64,000 bases of DNA from assembly GCF_000717055.1 (NCBI RefSeq), contig NZ_JNXI01000018.1, positions 62,001 through 126,000 of the forward strand, in the 5' to 3' direction. The position numbers and the translations under genes are program-made. Origin of the DNA: Streptomyces iakyrus (GTDB taxonomy: Bacteria > Actinomycetota > Actinomycetes > Streptomycetales > Streptomycetaceae). Of this stretch, positions 8,980 through 17,319 are shown piece after piece (the stretch's first letter is position 1; every line of letters begins with the position of its first letter). The notes beneath the pieces are model-generated. The model had not been told where the DNA came from. It ran no database searches and saw only the letters and a program-made list of their open reading frames with translations.

Positions 8980-10563
8980 GTGAACATACGCAACCAGTGG
9001 CCGGTCCTGCCCATCGTGGCGGGCCTCGCCTCCGGACTGCTGACCGGCTGTGGAACGGAGAGCGGAGACTCCGCGGGGGACGGCTCCAACGTGGTGGTGG
9101 GGATGTCCGACGACGTCCTGGCCACCGACCCGGCCTCCGGCTACGACCCCGGCTCCTGGCTGTTGTTCAACAACGTCTTCCAGTCCCTGCTCAGCTTCCC
9201 CAAGGGCGCGACGGAACCGCAGCCCGAGGCCGCCGAGAGCTGCGCGTTCACCGACACGCAGACCACGGTCTACAAGTGCACGCTGAAGGACGGGCTCAAG
9301 TTCAGCAACGGTGACGAGCTCACCTCCGAGGACGTCAAGTTCTCCTTCGACCGCATGCTGAAGATCAACGACCCCGACGGGCCCGCGATCATGTTCCCCA
9401 TGCTCGACAAGGTCGAGACCCCGGACGCGAAGACGGTCGTCTTCCGCCTCAACACGGCCGACGCCACCTTCCCGAGCAAGATCGCCTCCGGCGCCGGCTC
9501 CATCGTCGACCACACCCAGTACGACGCCGACGGCCTCCGCAAGGACGGCGAGGCGGTCGGGTCCGGCCCCTACCAGCTCGACTCGTTCGACGACGGGCAG
9601 GCGGTCTTCTCCGTCAACGAGAACTACAAGGGCACCGCCAAGGTGAACAACACCGGCGTGACGCTCAAGTTCTTCGACGGCGACCAGACCGCCCTGAAGC
9701 AGGCCATCCAGAACGGGGACGTCGACATCGCCTACCGCGGTCTCACCGCAGGCGACATCGCCGACACCGAGAAGGCGGACGACGGCACCGGCGTCGAGGT
9801 CGTCGAGGGCAGCAGCGCCGAGGTCCAGCACCTGGTGTTCAACATGGACGACCCGGTCGCCGGAAAGCTCGGCGTCCGCAAGGCCATCGCCCACCTGCTC
9901 GACCGCGAAGCCCTCATCAAGAACGTCTACCAGGGCACCGCGACCCCGCTGTACTCGATCATCCCGGCCGGCATCGCGGGCCACAACACGGCCTTCTTCG
10001 ACACCTACGGCGCCCGCCCCTCCCGCTCCAAGGCCCAGGCCGCGCTGCGCGAGGACGGCATCACCGGCAAGGTGAAGCTGACCCTCTGGTCGACCCCCTC
10101 CCGGTACGGTCCCGCCACCGACCAGGAACTGAACGCCATCGCCGGCCAGCTCAACGCCAGCGGCCTGTTCGACGCGAGCGTCAAGAGCGTCCCGTTCGGC
10201 CAGTACGAGAAGGACATCGCCGCCGGCAAGTACGGCGTGTACGTGAAGGGCTGGGTGCCGGACTACCCGGACGCCGACAACTTCACGGCCCCCTTCTTCG
10301 GCAAGGGCAACGTGCTGAACAACAACTACGACAACGGCACGATCACCGGCTCGCTCATCCCGCGCACCGCCGCCCTGACCAACCGGGCCTCCACCGACAA
10401 GGAGTTCGGCGAGCTGCAGGACATCGTCGCCGACGAACTCCCCGTCCTGCCGGTCTGGCAGGCCAAGCAGTACGCGGTCGTCCGCGACGGCGTCTACGGC
10501 CTGGAGTACTGCCTCGACGCGTCGACGGTCTTCCGCTTCTGGGAGCTCAGCAAGGACGCCTGA
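8980..10563 (+). CDS. ABC transporter substrate-binding lipoprotein, family 5 (second of two)
   Basis: This 527-residue protein is a paralogue of the preceding gene, with the same architecture: signal peptide with lipobox LLTGC, the LKDGLKFSNGDELTSEDVKFSF-type block (LKDGLKFSNG, then TSEDVKFSF), and DYPDADNFTAPFF near the end. The GTG start at 8980 is chosen because it begins just before the signal peptide; its ribosome binding site is weak (AAGG). The frame is open back to 8920, but those residues do not look like a signal sequence. The pair probably arose by tandem duplication and may feed a transporter encoded elsewhere. Confidence 0.88.
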   Translation: MNIRNQWPVLPIVAGLASGLLTGCGTESGDSAGDGSNVVVGMSDDVLATDPASGYDPGSWLLFNNVFQSLLSFPKGATEPQPEAAESCAFTDTQTTVYKCTLKDGLKFSNGDELTSEDVKFSFDRMLKINDPDGPAIMFPMLDKVETPDAKTVVFRLNTADATFPSKIASGAGSIVDHTQYDADGLRKDGEAVGSGPYQLDSFDDGQAVFSVNENYKGTAKVNNTGVTLKFFDGDQTALKQAIQNGDVDIAYRGLTAGDIADTEKADDGTGVEVVEGSSAEVQHLVFNMDDPVAGKLGVRKAIAHLLDREALIKNVYQGTATPLYSIIPAGIAGHNTAFFDTYGARPSRSKAQAALREDGITGKVKLTLWSTPSRYGPATDQELNAIAGQLNASGLFDASVKSVPFGQYEKDIAAGKYGVYVKGWVPDYPDADNFTAPFFGKGNVLNNNYDNGTITGSLIPRTAALTNRASTDKEFGELQDIVADELPVLPVWQAKQYAVVRDGVYGLEYCLDASTVFRFWELSKDA

Positions 10564-10576
10564 CGCTCAGGTACAC

Positions 10577-10616
10577 GAGAAGGGCGCCCCCCGTTTCGGC
10601 GGGGGGCGCCCTTCTC
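10577..10616. terminator. strong bidirectional hairpin terminator
   Basis: GAGAAGGGCGCCCCCC (10577-10592) pairs perfectly with GGGGGGCGCCCTTCTC (10601-10616) around an 8-base loop. It sits between the convergent lipoprotein gene and response-regulator gene and can serve both. Confidence 0.85.
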
Positions 10617-10635
10617 GCGTACGTGCTCCGTGTCG

Positions 10636-11307
10636 CTACTGCCCGCCGGGACGCACCAGCCCGCTCTCGTACGCGTACACCGCGGCCTGCACCCGGTCAC
10701 GCAGACCCAGCTTCGTCAGCACATGCCCGACGTGCGTCTTGACCGTGGTCTCACTGACGAAGAGATCGGCGGCGATCTCCGCGTTGGACAGCCCGCGCGC
10801 CACCAGCTTCAGCACCTCCACCTCGCGGTCGGTGAGCGTGTGCAGCGTGTCCGGCACCGGCTCGTCCCCCGACGGCAGATGCGTGGCGTACTTGTCGAGC
10901 AGCCGTCGGGTGATGCTCGGCGCGAGCATGGCCTCGCCCCCGGCGACGACCCGGATGGCCTGCACCAGCTCGTTGGCCGGCGCGTCCTTGAGCAGGAACC
11001 CGCTGGCGCCGGCGCGCAGCGCCTCCACCACGTACTCGTCGAGGTCGAAGGTGGTCAGCACCAGGACCTTCGCCGGGCCGTCCCGCCCGGGCCCGGTGAT
11101 CTGCCGGGTCGCCTCCACACCGTCCATCCGCGGCATGCGGATGTCCATCAGAACCACATCGGGCTGTAGCGCACGCACCTGGTCGAGTGCCTGCAGTCCG
11201 TCACCGGCCTCCCCGACGACCGCGATGTCCTGCTCCGCTTCCAGAATCATCCGGAAGCCGGTGCGCAGCAGCGGCTGGTCGTCGACCAGTAGGACGCGGA
11301 TGGCCAC
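10636..11307 (-). CDS. NarL/FixJ-type response regulator (orphan)
   Basis: This 223-residue protein has a receiver domain (acidic pair in RVLLVDDQPLLR, phospho-acceptor Asp in VVLMDIRMPRMDG, conserved Thr in VLTTFD, Lys in LLKDAP) and a C-terminal LuxR-type helix-turn-helix (LTDREVEVLKLVARGLSNAEIA). The GTG start at 11305-11307 follows GAAGGAG. Most regulators of this family sit beside a sensor kinase gene, but neither neighbour is one, so it is an orphan within this window. All receiver residues needed for phosphorylation are present. Target genes are unknown. Confidence 0.92.
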   Translation of the reverse strand: MAIRVLLVDDQPLLRTGFRMILEAEQDIAVVGEAGDGLQALDQVRALQPDVVLMDIRMPRMDGVEATRQITGPGRDGPAKVLVLTTFDLDEYVVEALRAGASGFLLKDAPANELVQAIRVVAGGEAMLAPSITRRLLDKYATHLPSGDEPVPDTLHTLTDREVEVLKLVARGLSNAEIAADLFVSETTVKTHVGHVLTKLGLRDRVQAAVYAYESGLVRPGGQ

Positions 11308-11361
11308 GTGAGTCTCCTTCGCTAGTCCGGCCCCATTCTGCCCTGCACGGGCCCGCCGGAC

Positions 11362-12366
11362 TCAGCCGCCCTCACCCGGCGCCGCCTGCACCGGCAGGGG
11401 ATACGGCGGGGGAGTGCCGCCGAACTCCGGGCAGTGGGCCTGGTGGTCGCACCAGCCGCACAGCTTCGTGGGGCGCGGCCGCCAGTCGCCCGTCTCGGTC
11501 GCCAGCCGGATCGCCTCCCACAGCGCCAGCAGCTTGCGCTCGACCCGCTCCAGATCGGCGAGGACCGGGTCGTAGGTCAGCACCTGACCACTGCCGAGAT
11601 AGACCAGCTGGAGCCGCCGGGGGACCACGTTCTTCAGCCGCCACACCACCAGGGCGTAGAACTTCATCTGGAACAGGGCGCCCTCGGAGTACTCCGGCCT
11701 GGGTGCCTTCCCCGTTTTGTAGTCGACGATCCGGACCTCGCCCGTGGGGGCCACGTCGACCCGGTCGATGATGCCGCGCAGCCGCAGCCCGGACTCCAGC
11801 TCCGCCTCGACGAACAGCTCCCGCTCGGCCGGCTCCAGACGACTGGGGTCCTCCAGGGTGAACCAGCGCTCGACGAGCTGCTCCGCCTCGCCCAGCCAGC
11901 GCGCCATCCGCTCGCCCTGCGGATCGTCGGCGAACAGCTCCACGACCTCCGGCCGGCTCTCGCGCAGCCGGTCCCACTGGCCCGGGATCAGCGACTTCGC
12001 CCGGGGCGGCGTGCGCTCGGCGGCCGGGGCGTCGAAGAGCCGCTCCAGGACCGCGTGCACCAGCGTGCCCCTCGTCGCCGCCTCGCTCGGCTTCTCCGGC
12101 AGCCGGTCGATGACCCGGAAGCGGTAGAGCAGCGGGCACTGCATGAAGTCACTGGCACGTGAGGGGGACAGCGAGGCGGGCGGTATGGCGGCGGAGCCGG
12201 TCACGAGGTCGCTCACGGCGGCGGTCTCGGCCGCTGCCTCCGCCACCGTCCGCGCCTCTGCCGCCGTGTCCGCTGCCGTCTCCGCGGGCCCCGCCGGGAG
12301 CGGCGGATCCGCCGCCGCGGCAAGCCTGCTCCCGGACGCCGCCGCGTCCTCGCTGCTCGTCTCCAT
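11362..12366 (-). CDS. RecB/Cas4-like PD-(D/E)XK nuclease with Fe-S cysteines
   Basis: This 334-residue protein carries the nuclease core GIIDRVDVAPTG...VRIVDYKTGKA (catalytic Asp and the Asp-Tyr-Lys of motif III) followed by a QMKFYALV helix. Four cysteines are placed as in AddB and Cas4 iron-sulfur nucleases: C77 in FMQCPLLYRF and C303, C306 and C312 in the C-terminal LCGWCDHQAHC segment. It probably trims DNA ends during repair. Residues 25-50 are an Ala/Glu-rich low-complexity stretch. The ATG at 12364-12366 is favoured because a PafBC-type promoter ends 7 bases before it, which predicts a leaderless transcript; 12378 is an alternative start. It lies 54 bases before the response-regulator start. 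Confidence 0.85.
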   Translation of the reverse strand: METSSEDAAASGSRLAAAADPPLPAGPAETAADTAAEARTVAEAAAETAAVSDLVTGSAAIPPASLSPSRASDFMQCPLLYRFRVIDRLPEKPSEAATRGTLVHAVLERLFDAPAAERTPPRAKSLIPGQWDRLRESRPEVVELFADDPQGERMARWLGEAEQLVERWFTLEDPSRLEPAERELFVEAELESGLRLRGIIDRVDVAPTGEVRIVDYKTGKAPRPEYSEGALFQMKFYALVVWRLKNVVPRRLQLVYLGSGQVLTYDPVLADLERVERKLLALWEAIRLATETGDWRPRPTKLCGWCDHQAHCPEFGGTPPPYPLPVQAAPGEGG

Positions 12367-12373
12367 GCCCCAG

Positions 12374-12396
12374 ACCATACGGCCCGCCACTGACAG
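12374..12396 (-). promoter_or_regulatory. PafBC/RecA-NDp-like promoter of Fe-S nuclease
   Basis: Read on the minus strand, CTGTCAGTG (12396-12388), 8 bases, then TATGGT (12379-12374) matches the published RecA-NDp pattern TTGTCRGTG-N8-TANNNT at every constrained position except the weakly conserved first T. The ATG begins 7 bases after the -10 box, as expected for a leaderless mRNA. This makes the nuclease a likely DNA-damage-induced gene. Confidence 0.75.
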
Positions 12397-12553
12397 TGAC
12401 CCAGCCGCGTTCGTGAGGGAAGCCGGGAGGCGGGGTCGACGTACGGGAAACACAGGGGTGCCGGGGCGGAACGCACCTCGACGGCCGCATACCATCGACT
12501 CGAGACCCTCCCGTCCGGCACGGCACGGGAGACGCTTCGACGAGGGGACACCG

Positions 12554-14857
12554 GTGGACGAGAGCGGCGGGCGCGGGCAGCCGCGGTCCGGCAACGACGA
12601 GTCGGCCGAGCCCCACGAGGGGCTTCCGCCCCGGGCCACCGACCCGGCCCCCGCCGACGAACAGCCCGCGGACGAGCACGGTCCCGCTTCGGCGCGGCCC
12701 GCCCGGGGACCAGAGCCGGCCGTCCCGGCAGCGCCCGCCGCCACCCCGGGGAACGACTCGGCCCCGCCCCGGCCCACCGCCGCCGACGCTGCGCCGGACC
12801 CGCGGACTGCGGACCCCGCACCCGCCGGCGCCGACGCGCCGGCTCCCGCCGCGGGCGCCGGCGACGAAGCACCGGAGGCCGGCCCGGACGCGGCACCGGC
12901 CCGCGCCGCCGCCGAAACACCACGACCGACACCGGCCCCCGCCGGGGGCGAGGATGACGGTTCGCCGGAAACCGGCCCGCGCCCCGACCGAGCCCCCGCC
13001 GCCAGCCCATACACGGCACCGGCCCGCGCCGAGGGCGCCGGTGATGATGCACCGGAAGCCCGCCCGCACCGCGACGGCCCGCACACGGCACCCGCCCGCG
13101 CCGAGGGCAGAAGTGACGGTTCGCCGCAAACCGGCACGCACCCGGACCGCACCCATGCCGACGGTCCGCGCGCGGTGGCCGGTGATGCCGGCGTGGCGTC
13201 GGCACCGTCGGCCCCCGCCCAGGGCGACGGTGGCAGTTCGCCGGAGGCGGGTGCGTACCCGGACCGCGCCCACGTCGACGGTCCGCGCGCGGTGGCCGGT
13301 GATGCCGGCGTGGCTTCGCCGTCGTCGGCCCCCGCCCAGGGCGCAGGTGGCGGTTCGCCGGAGGCGGATGCGCACCCGGACCGCGCCTACGCGGGCGACC
13401 AGCACGCGGCACCCGCCGCCGGTCGGCCCCAGGCGGACCGACACGCCGCACCGGCAGCCGGTCGGCCCCAGGCGGACCGACACGCCGCACCGGCAGCCGG
13501 TCGGCCCGCGGCGGACCCGCTGCGCAAGGCCCCGGCCCCGGGCCACGCGCCGGACGCCGGTGACGCGCATCGCCGGGAGCAGCCCTCCGCCCCCGGCCCG
13601 CTTCCCGGTCACCCGAGCCACCGGCCCGACACCCCCGTCCACGCCCACGGCGACCGGCCCCTGGCCCACTCCGCCGACGGCAAGGGCCCCGCCCCCCAGC
13701 GTCCGGAGCCCCGGGGCGGACTGCTCATGGGGCGGCCCTTCGGCGTGCCCGTGTACGTCGCGCCGAGCTGGTTCCTCGTCGCCGCGCTGATCACCTGGGT
13801 GTTCGGCGGCCAACTGGAGCGCGTACTGCCCGAGCTCGGGGCCGCCCGCTACCTGGTCTCCCTCTTCTTCGCGGTCGCCTTCTACGCCTCCGTACTCGTC
13901 CACGAGCTGGCCCACACGGTCGCCGCCCTCCGCTTCAAGCTCCCGGTCCGCCGCATCCAGCTCCAGTTCTTCGGCGGTGTCTCCGAGATCGAGAAGGAGG
14001 CCGAGACCCCCGGCCGGGAGTTCGTCCTGGCCTTCGTCGGGCCCCTGCTCTCCCTCGTCCTCGCCGGCGCCTTCTACGCCGCCGCGCAGACCGTGGAACC
14101 CGGCACCGTCCCCGGCGTCCTGCTCGCGGGCCTGATGATCTCCAACCTCATCGTGGCCGCGTTCAACCTCCTGCCCGGCCTGCCCCTCGACGGCGGCCGC
14201 ATGCTGCGCGCCGTCGTCTGGAAGATCACCGGCAAGCCGATGACGGGCACCGTCGCCGCCGCCTGGGTCGGCCGTGCCCTGGCCGTCTCCGTGCTCATCG
14301 GACTACCCCTGCTGACCCAGTCCGGCGCCCTCGGCACCGACGCCGCCGACAACGTCGGCATGGACACCGTCCTGGACGCCCTGCTCGCCGCGATCCTCGC
14401 CGCGATCATCTGGACCGGCGCGGGCAACAGCCTGCGCATGGCGCGCCTGCGCGAGCACCTCCCCGAGCTGCGCGCCCGGGCCCTCACCCGCCGCGCGGTC
14501 CCCGTCGAATCCGACACTCCGCTCTCGGAGGCCCTGCGCCGCGCCAACGCCGCAGGAGCCCGCGCCCTGGTCGTCGTCGACGCCGACGGACAGCCCCTCT
14601 CCCTCGTCCGCGAGGCCGCCATCGTGGGCGTGCCCGAGCACCGCCGCCCCTGGGTCGCCGTCAGCGGCCTCGCCCAGGACCTCACGGACGGCATGCGCGT
14701 CTCCGCGGAACTGTCCGGCGAGGAACTCCTGGACGCCCTGCGCGCCACCCCGGCCACCGAGTACCTGGTGGTGGAGGAGACCGGCGAGATCTACGGTGTC
14801 CTGTCGGCGGCCGACGTGGAGCGCGCCTTCGTGAAGGCGATGGCGAGGCCGTCCTAG
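12554..14857 (+). CDS. site-2-type intramembrane metalloprotease with long disordered N-terminus
   Basis: The C-terminal half (from about residue 392) is an M50 protease: membrane segments, zinc site HELAH at residue 450, the LPLDGGR motif with its Asp near 546, and a CBS-domain pair after about residue 640. Such enzymes cut transmembrane substrates, often anti-sigma factors. The first 390 residues are Pro/Ala/Gly/Asp-rich with tandem repeats, for example three copies of AAPAAGRPQADRH-like text and two of RAVAGDAGVAS. Third-codon GC stays high throughout, so the extension looks translated. The GTG at 12554 follows GAGGGG. The ATG at 13727 would give a conventional 376-residue enzyme and is the main alternative. 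Confidence 0.8.
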   Translation: MDESGGRGQPRSGNDESAEPHEGLPPRATDPAPADEQPADEHGPASARPARGPEPAVPAAPAATPGNDSAPPRPTAADAAPDPRTADPAPAGADAPAPAAGAGDEAPEAGPDAAPARAAAETPRPTPAPAGGEDDGSPETGPRPDRAPAASPYTAPARAEGAGDDAPEARPHRDGPHTAPARAEGRSDGSPQTGTHPDRTHADGPRAVAGDAGVASAPSAPAQGDGGSSPEAGAYPDRAHVDGPRAVAGDAGVASPSSAPAQGAGGGSPEADAHPDRAYAGDQHAAPAAGRPQADRHAAPAAGRPQADRHAAPAAGRPAADPLRKAPAPGHAPDAGDAHRREQPSAPGPLPGHPSHRPDTPVHAHGDRPLAHSADGKGPAPQRPEPRGGLLMGRPFGVPVYVAPSWFLVAALITWVFGGQLERVLPELGAARYLVSLFFAVAFYASVLVHELAHTVAALRFKLPVRRIQLQFFGGVSEIEKEAETPGREFVLAFVGPLLSLVLAGAFYAAAQTVEPGTVPGVLLAGLMISNLIVAAFNLLPGLPLDGGRMLRAVVWKITGKPMTGTVAAAWVGRALAVSVLIGLPLLTQSGALGTDAADNVGMDTVLDALLAAILAAIIWTGAGNSLRMARLREHLPELRARALTRRAVPVESDTPLSEALRRANAAGARALVVVDADGQPLSLVREAAIVGVPEHRRPWVAVSGLAQDLTDGMRVSAELSGEELLDALRATPATEYLVVEETGEIYGVLSAADVERAFVKAMARPS

Positions 14858-14898
14858 GCTCCGGCGCCCGAGTGGTCGGTGGCCCTCTCCGGGGCCGG

Positions 14899-14910
14899 TA
14901 GGCTGGTCAC
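14899..14910 (+). promoter_or_regulatory. leaderless promoter of trmI
   Basis: TAGGCT at 14899-14904 is a consensus -10 box whose 3' end is 6 bases before the ATG at 14911. No ribosome binding site is present, so transcription should begin at or beside the start codon. Confidence 0.65.
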
Positions 14911-15813
14911 ATGTCCGAACCGACCGGTGCCGCCCGCAGGCGCGGGCCCTTCAAGGTCGGGGACCAGGTTCAGCTGACCGACCCCAAGGGCCGCCACTAC
15001 ACGTTCACGCTCGAGGCCGGGAAGAACTTCCACACCCACAAGGGTTCCTTCCCCCACGACGAACTGATCGGCGCTCCCGAGGGCAGCGTTGTCCGTACCA
15101 CGGGAAACGTCGCCTACCTCGCGCTGCGCCCCCTGCTCCCCGACTACGTCCTGTCCATGCCCCGCGGCGCCGCCGTGGTCTACCCCAAGGATGCGGGGCA
15201 GATCCTCGCCTTCGCCGACATCTTCCCCGGCGCGCGCGTCGTGGAAGCGGGCGTCGGCTCCGGCTCGCTCAGCAGCTTCCTGCTGCGGGCGATCGGCGAC
15301 CAGGGCATGCTGCACAGCTACGAGCGCCGGGCGGACTTCGCCGAAATCGCCCAGGCGAACGTGGAGCGCTACTTCGGCGGCCCGCACCCCGCCTGGCAGC
15401 TCACCGTCGGCGACCTCCAGGACAACCTGTCCGACGCCGACGTCGACCGCGTCATCCTCGACATGCTCGCCCCCTGGGAGTGCCTGGAGGCCGTCTCCAA
15501 GGCGCTCGTCCCCGGCGGCATCCTGTGCTGCTACGTGGCGACCACCACCCAGCTCGCCCGGACCGTCGAGTCCATCCGCGAGATCGGCTGCTTCAACGAG
15601 CCGAGCGCCTGGGAGTCGATGATCCGCAACTGGCACATCGAGGGCCTGGCCGTCCGCCCGGACCACCGGATGATCGGCCACACCGGCTTCCTGCTCACCG
15701 CCCGCCGCCTCGCCGACGGCGTCGAGCCGCCCATGCGCCGCCGCCGCCCCGCCAAGGGCGCCTACGGCGAGGACTACGCTGGCCCCAACGCCGACGGCGG
15801 CTCCGGCCGCTGA
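14911..15813 (+). CDS. trmI: tRNA (adenine-58-N1)-methyltransferase
   Basis: This 300-residue SAM-dependent enzyme methylates A58 in the T-loop of tRNA. It has the N-terminal small beta domain (FKVGDQVQLTDPKGRHYTF), the SAM-binding motif VVEAGVGSGSLSSFLLRAIG, the conserved Tyr-Glu-Arg that contacts SAM ribose (LHSYERRADF), and the catalytic-pocket VILDMLAPWECLEAV. Length and order match the bacterial TrmI tetramer subunit. In many actinobacteria this gene sits beside the proteasome ATPase gene, as it does here. The ATG at 14911 is supported by the adjoining -10 box. Confidence 0.93.
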   Translation: MSEPTGAARRRGPFKVGDQVQLTDPKGRHYTFTLEAGKNFHTHKGSFPHDELIGAPEGSVVRTTGNVAYLALRPLLPDYVLSMPRGAAVVYPKDAGQILAFADIFPGARVVEAGVGSGSLSSFLLRAIGDQGMLHSYERRADFAEIAQANVERYFGGPHPAWQLTVGDLQDNLSDADVDRVILDMLAPWECLEAVSKALVPGGILCCYVATTTQLARTVESIREIGCFNEPSAWESMIRNWHIEGLAVRPDHRMIGHTGFLLTARRLADGVEPPMRRRRPAKGAYGEDYAGPNADGGSGR

Positions 15814-16130
15814 GGCAGCCCCTCACCGCATCCAACGCACCGGCGCCGTGCCGGAGTTCCCGGACCCGTACCGAACTCCGCCACGGCGCCGCCGCGTTGC
15901 CGCCTCGGGTGAATCCCGCCGGAACACCGTTGACCTGCCACGAAGCCCGCGGCGGCCGGGCCCCGCCGCAGCAGGGGCCGTGGCCGCACGGGCCCGCTGA
16001 CACAGCGGCAGGAACCGTAACCCTTGTGACTTCCCCGGCGGACGACGTACACACCCCGCCGTTCCCTCGCGGTGTGACGTGTGGCACCATGCTGGCCACC
16101 CCACCGGCACAGCCTCAGGAGACCCTCCTA
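15814..16130. other. intergenic region with terminator hairpin
   Basis: GGCGCCGTGCCGGAGTTC (15842-15859) pairs with GAACTCCGCCACGGCGCC (15873-15890) except for a 2-base internal mismatch, forming a long hairpin 28 bases after trmI that fits a terminator. The rest of the gap has no open frame with good codon bias. TTGACC near 15929 resembles a -35 box, but I cannot find a matching -10 box. Confidence 0.55.
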
Positions 16131-16709
16131 GTGCAGTCTTCCGCCGTCCCGGAGCTCGCCCACACCCACACCCGCCCCATCCACTGGCTCGCCACCGCGA
16201 CCGCCGTCGCGGGCGTCGTGGCCTTCTCCTCGGTCCTGCAGCCCGGCGCGGCGACGGCGGCCCAGCCGGCCGCCCCGCAGACCAAGAGCGCTCCCGCGCA
16301 CACGACTCCGCCCGACCCGGCCGCGGTGACGTTCCCCATCGAGTGCGGCCCGGTGAAGGCCGTCGTGAAGAAGCGGGCTTCCGGAGACCTCGACGGCGAC
16401 GGCCGGCCCGAGACGGTGGCCGTCGTCCACTGCGACTCTCCGATGGGCACCCCGCCCGACGGCGTGTACGTCCTCACGCGCGGCGCCGACGGCGGCAAGC
16501 CGCGCGTCGTAGCGACCCTGCTGGACCCCGAGGACGGCACCACCGTCACCGACTTCGCCGTATCCGACGGCGCCGTCACGGCCACGCTCCTCGGCTACTC
16601 GTCGGCCGACGTGCCGCGTTGCTGCCCCGACGTGAAGAGCGACGCGAAATGGCGTTGGCAGAACGGCTCGTTCGTCCGTTCCGCCCCCGCCGGAGCCCGC
16701 AGCGTGTGA
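16131..16709 (+). CDS. small secreted protein of unknown function
   Basis: This 192-residue protein has a hydrophobic export segment (WLATATAVAGVVAFSSVL) ending near an Ala-rich cleavage region, then a Pro/Ala-rich linker and a mature domain with two Cys clusters (FPIECGPVK and PRCCPDVKS). The SGDLDGDGRPETV stretch resembles an FG-GAP or Ca-binding loop. LppP/LprE-type lipoproteins have similar lengths, but no lipobox is present. The GTG start at 16131 follows AGGAGA. It converges on the ferredoxin gene with 59 bases between stops. I do not recognise a family. Confidence 0.75.
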   Translation: MQSSAVPELAHTHTRPIHWLATATAVAGVVAFSSVLQPGAATAAQPAAPQTKSAPAHTTPPDPAAVTFPIECGPVKAVVKKRASGDLDGDGRPETVAVVHCDSPMGTPPDGVYVLTRGADGGKPRVVATLLDPEDGTTVTDFAVSDGAVTATLLGYSSADVPRCCPDVKSDAKWRWQNGSFVRSAPAGARSV

Positions 16710-16768
16710 GGCATCTGCGACGGCGCGTGTGAGATATCAGACAGTAGTAACGGAACGTAGAGAAGTGG

Positions 16769-17074
16769 TCACTCCGCGTCCGGCCCGTAGACCTCGGCCC
16801 TGTCCGAAACCCGACGCACGTGAATGCACTCCCCCGGACACTCCTTCGCGGAGTCGATCACGTCCGTGAGGAGCGGCAGCGGAACGGGCGTTGTCGCGCC
16901 CTTGTCCTGGAGCAACTCGTCCGCGGCGCTCTTCACATAGGCCAGACCGTCGATGTCCAGCTCGAACACCTCGGGCGCGTACTGGGCGCAGATGCCGTCG
17001 CCGGTACACAGGTCCTGGTCGATCCAGACCTCCAGCTCCGCACCGTCGGCCCCGGCAACCTGCTGCACGCTCAT
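16769..17074 (-). CDS. [3Fe-4S]-type ferredoxin
   Basis: This 101-residue electron carrier has cluster ligands C23 and C29 in LCTGDGIC, where Gly replaces the middle Cys of a [4Fe-4S] motif, plus C79 and C83 in ECPGEC. That spacing (CX5C...CP) is typical of the actinobacterial ferredoxins that feed cytochrome P450s. The ATG at 17072-17074 follows GGAG. No P450 is adjacent, although one is encoded 24 kb away in the conservon. It is divergent from arc, with 245 bases between them. Confidence 0.88.
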   Translation of the reverse strand: MSVQQVAGADGAELEVWIDQDLCTGDGICAQYAPEVFELDIDGLAYVKSAADELLQDKGATTPVPLPLLTDVIDSAKECPGECIHVRRVSDRAEVYGPDAE

Positions 17075-17252
17075 CTCTCCTGCCGTTTCTCCGCCGAGCC
17101 GCATCGGGAATCCGGCCAGCTCCGGCGGGTGTTGAACAGTTCGACCCTACCTCCGGCTGGGTTCCAATCATGTTCGCTGGGTATTCCCCTGGCGTGAGGG
17201 AGAGCGCAAGGGTGAAGATCGGACACACCCCGACCGTCTTTGTGATCTAGGG

Positions 17253-17281
17253 GTTTCAATCGACACCCGCCCAGGTAGGGT
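17253..17281 (+). promoter_or_regulatory. arc promoter
   Basis: TAGGGT at 17276-17281 is a typical -10 box. GTTTCA at 17253-17258 lies 17 bases upstream of it, and the same GTTTCA-N17-TANNNT arrangement occurs before pafA. This would give a leader of about 30 bases containing the GGAGGAGGTGA ribosome binding region. Confidence 0.55.
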
Positions 17282-17319
17282 CTGGAAGCGTCCAGCTCCC
17301 CTTGGAGGAGGTGAGGACC

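Noticed and set aside
13420..13515. Direct DNA repeats as a possible CRISPR or mobile element
   Set aside because: The repeats are adjacent, in frame, without unique spacers, and encode repeated AAPAAGRPQADRH-like protein segments.
12213..13915. Long minus-strand frames opposite the site-2 protease N-terminal extension
   Set aside because: The plus frame has better third-position bias and connects to a recognisable protease. The minus frames are Arg/Gly-rich shadows.
14873..14904. TGGTCGGTG before trmI as a fifth PafBC promoter
   Set aside because: It lies 17 bases from the TAGGCT box instead of 8, so the geometry does not fit the RecA-NDp type.
15480..16130. Upstream extension of the small secreted protein gene back to 15480
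   Set aside because: It overlaps trmI in another frame and crosses a terminator hairpin. The GTG at 16131 begins right before the export segment and follows AGGAGA.
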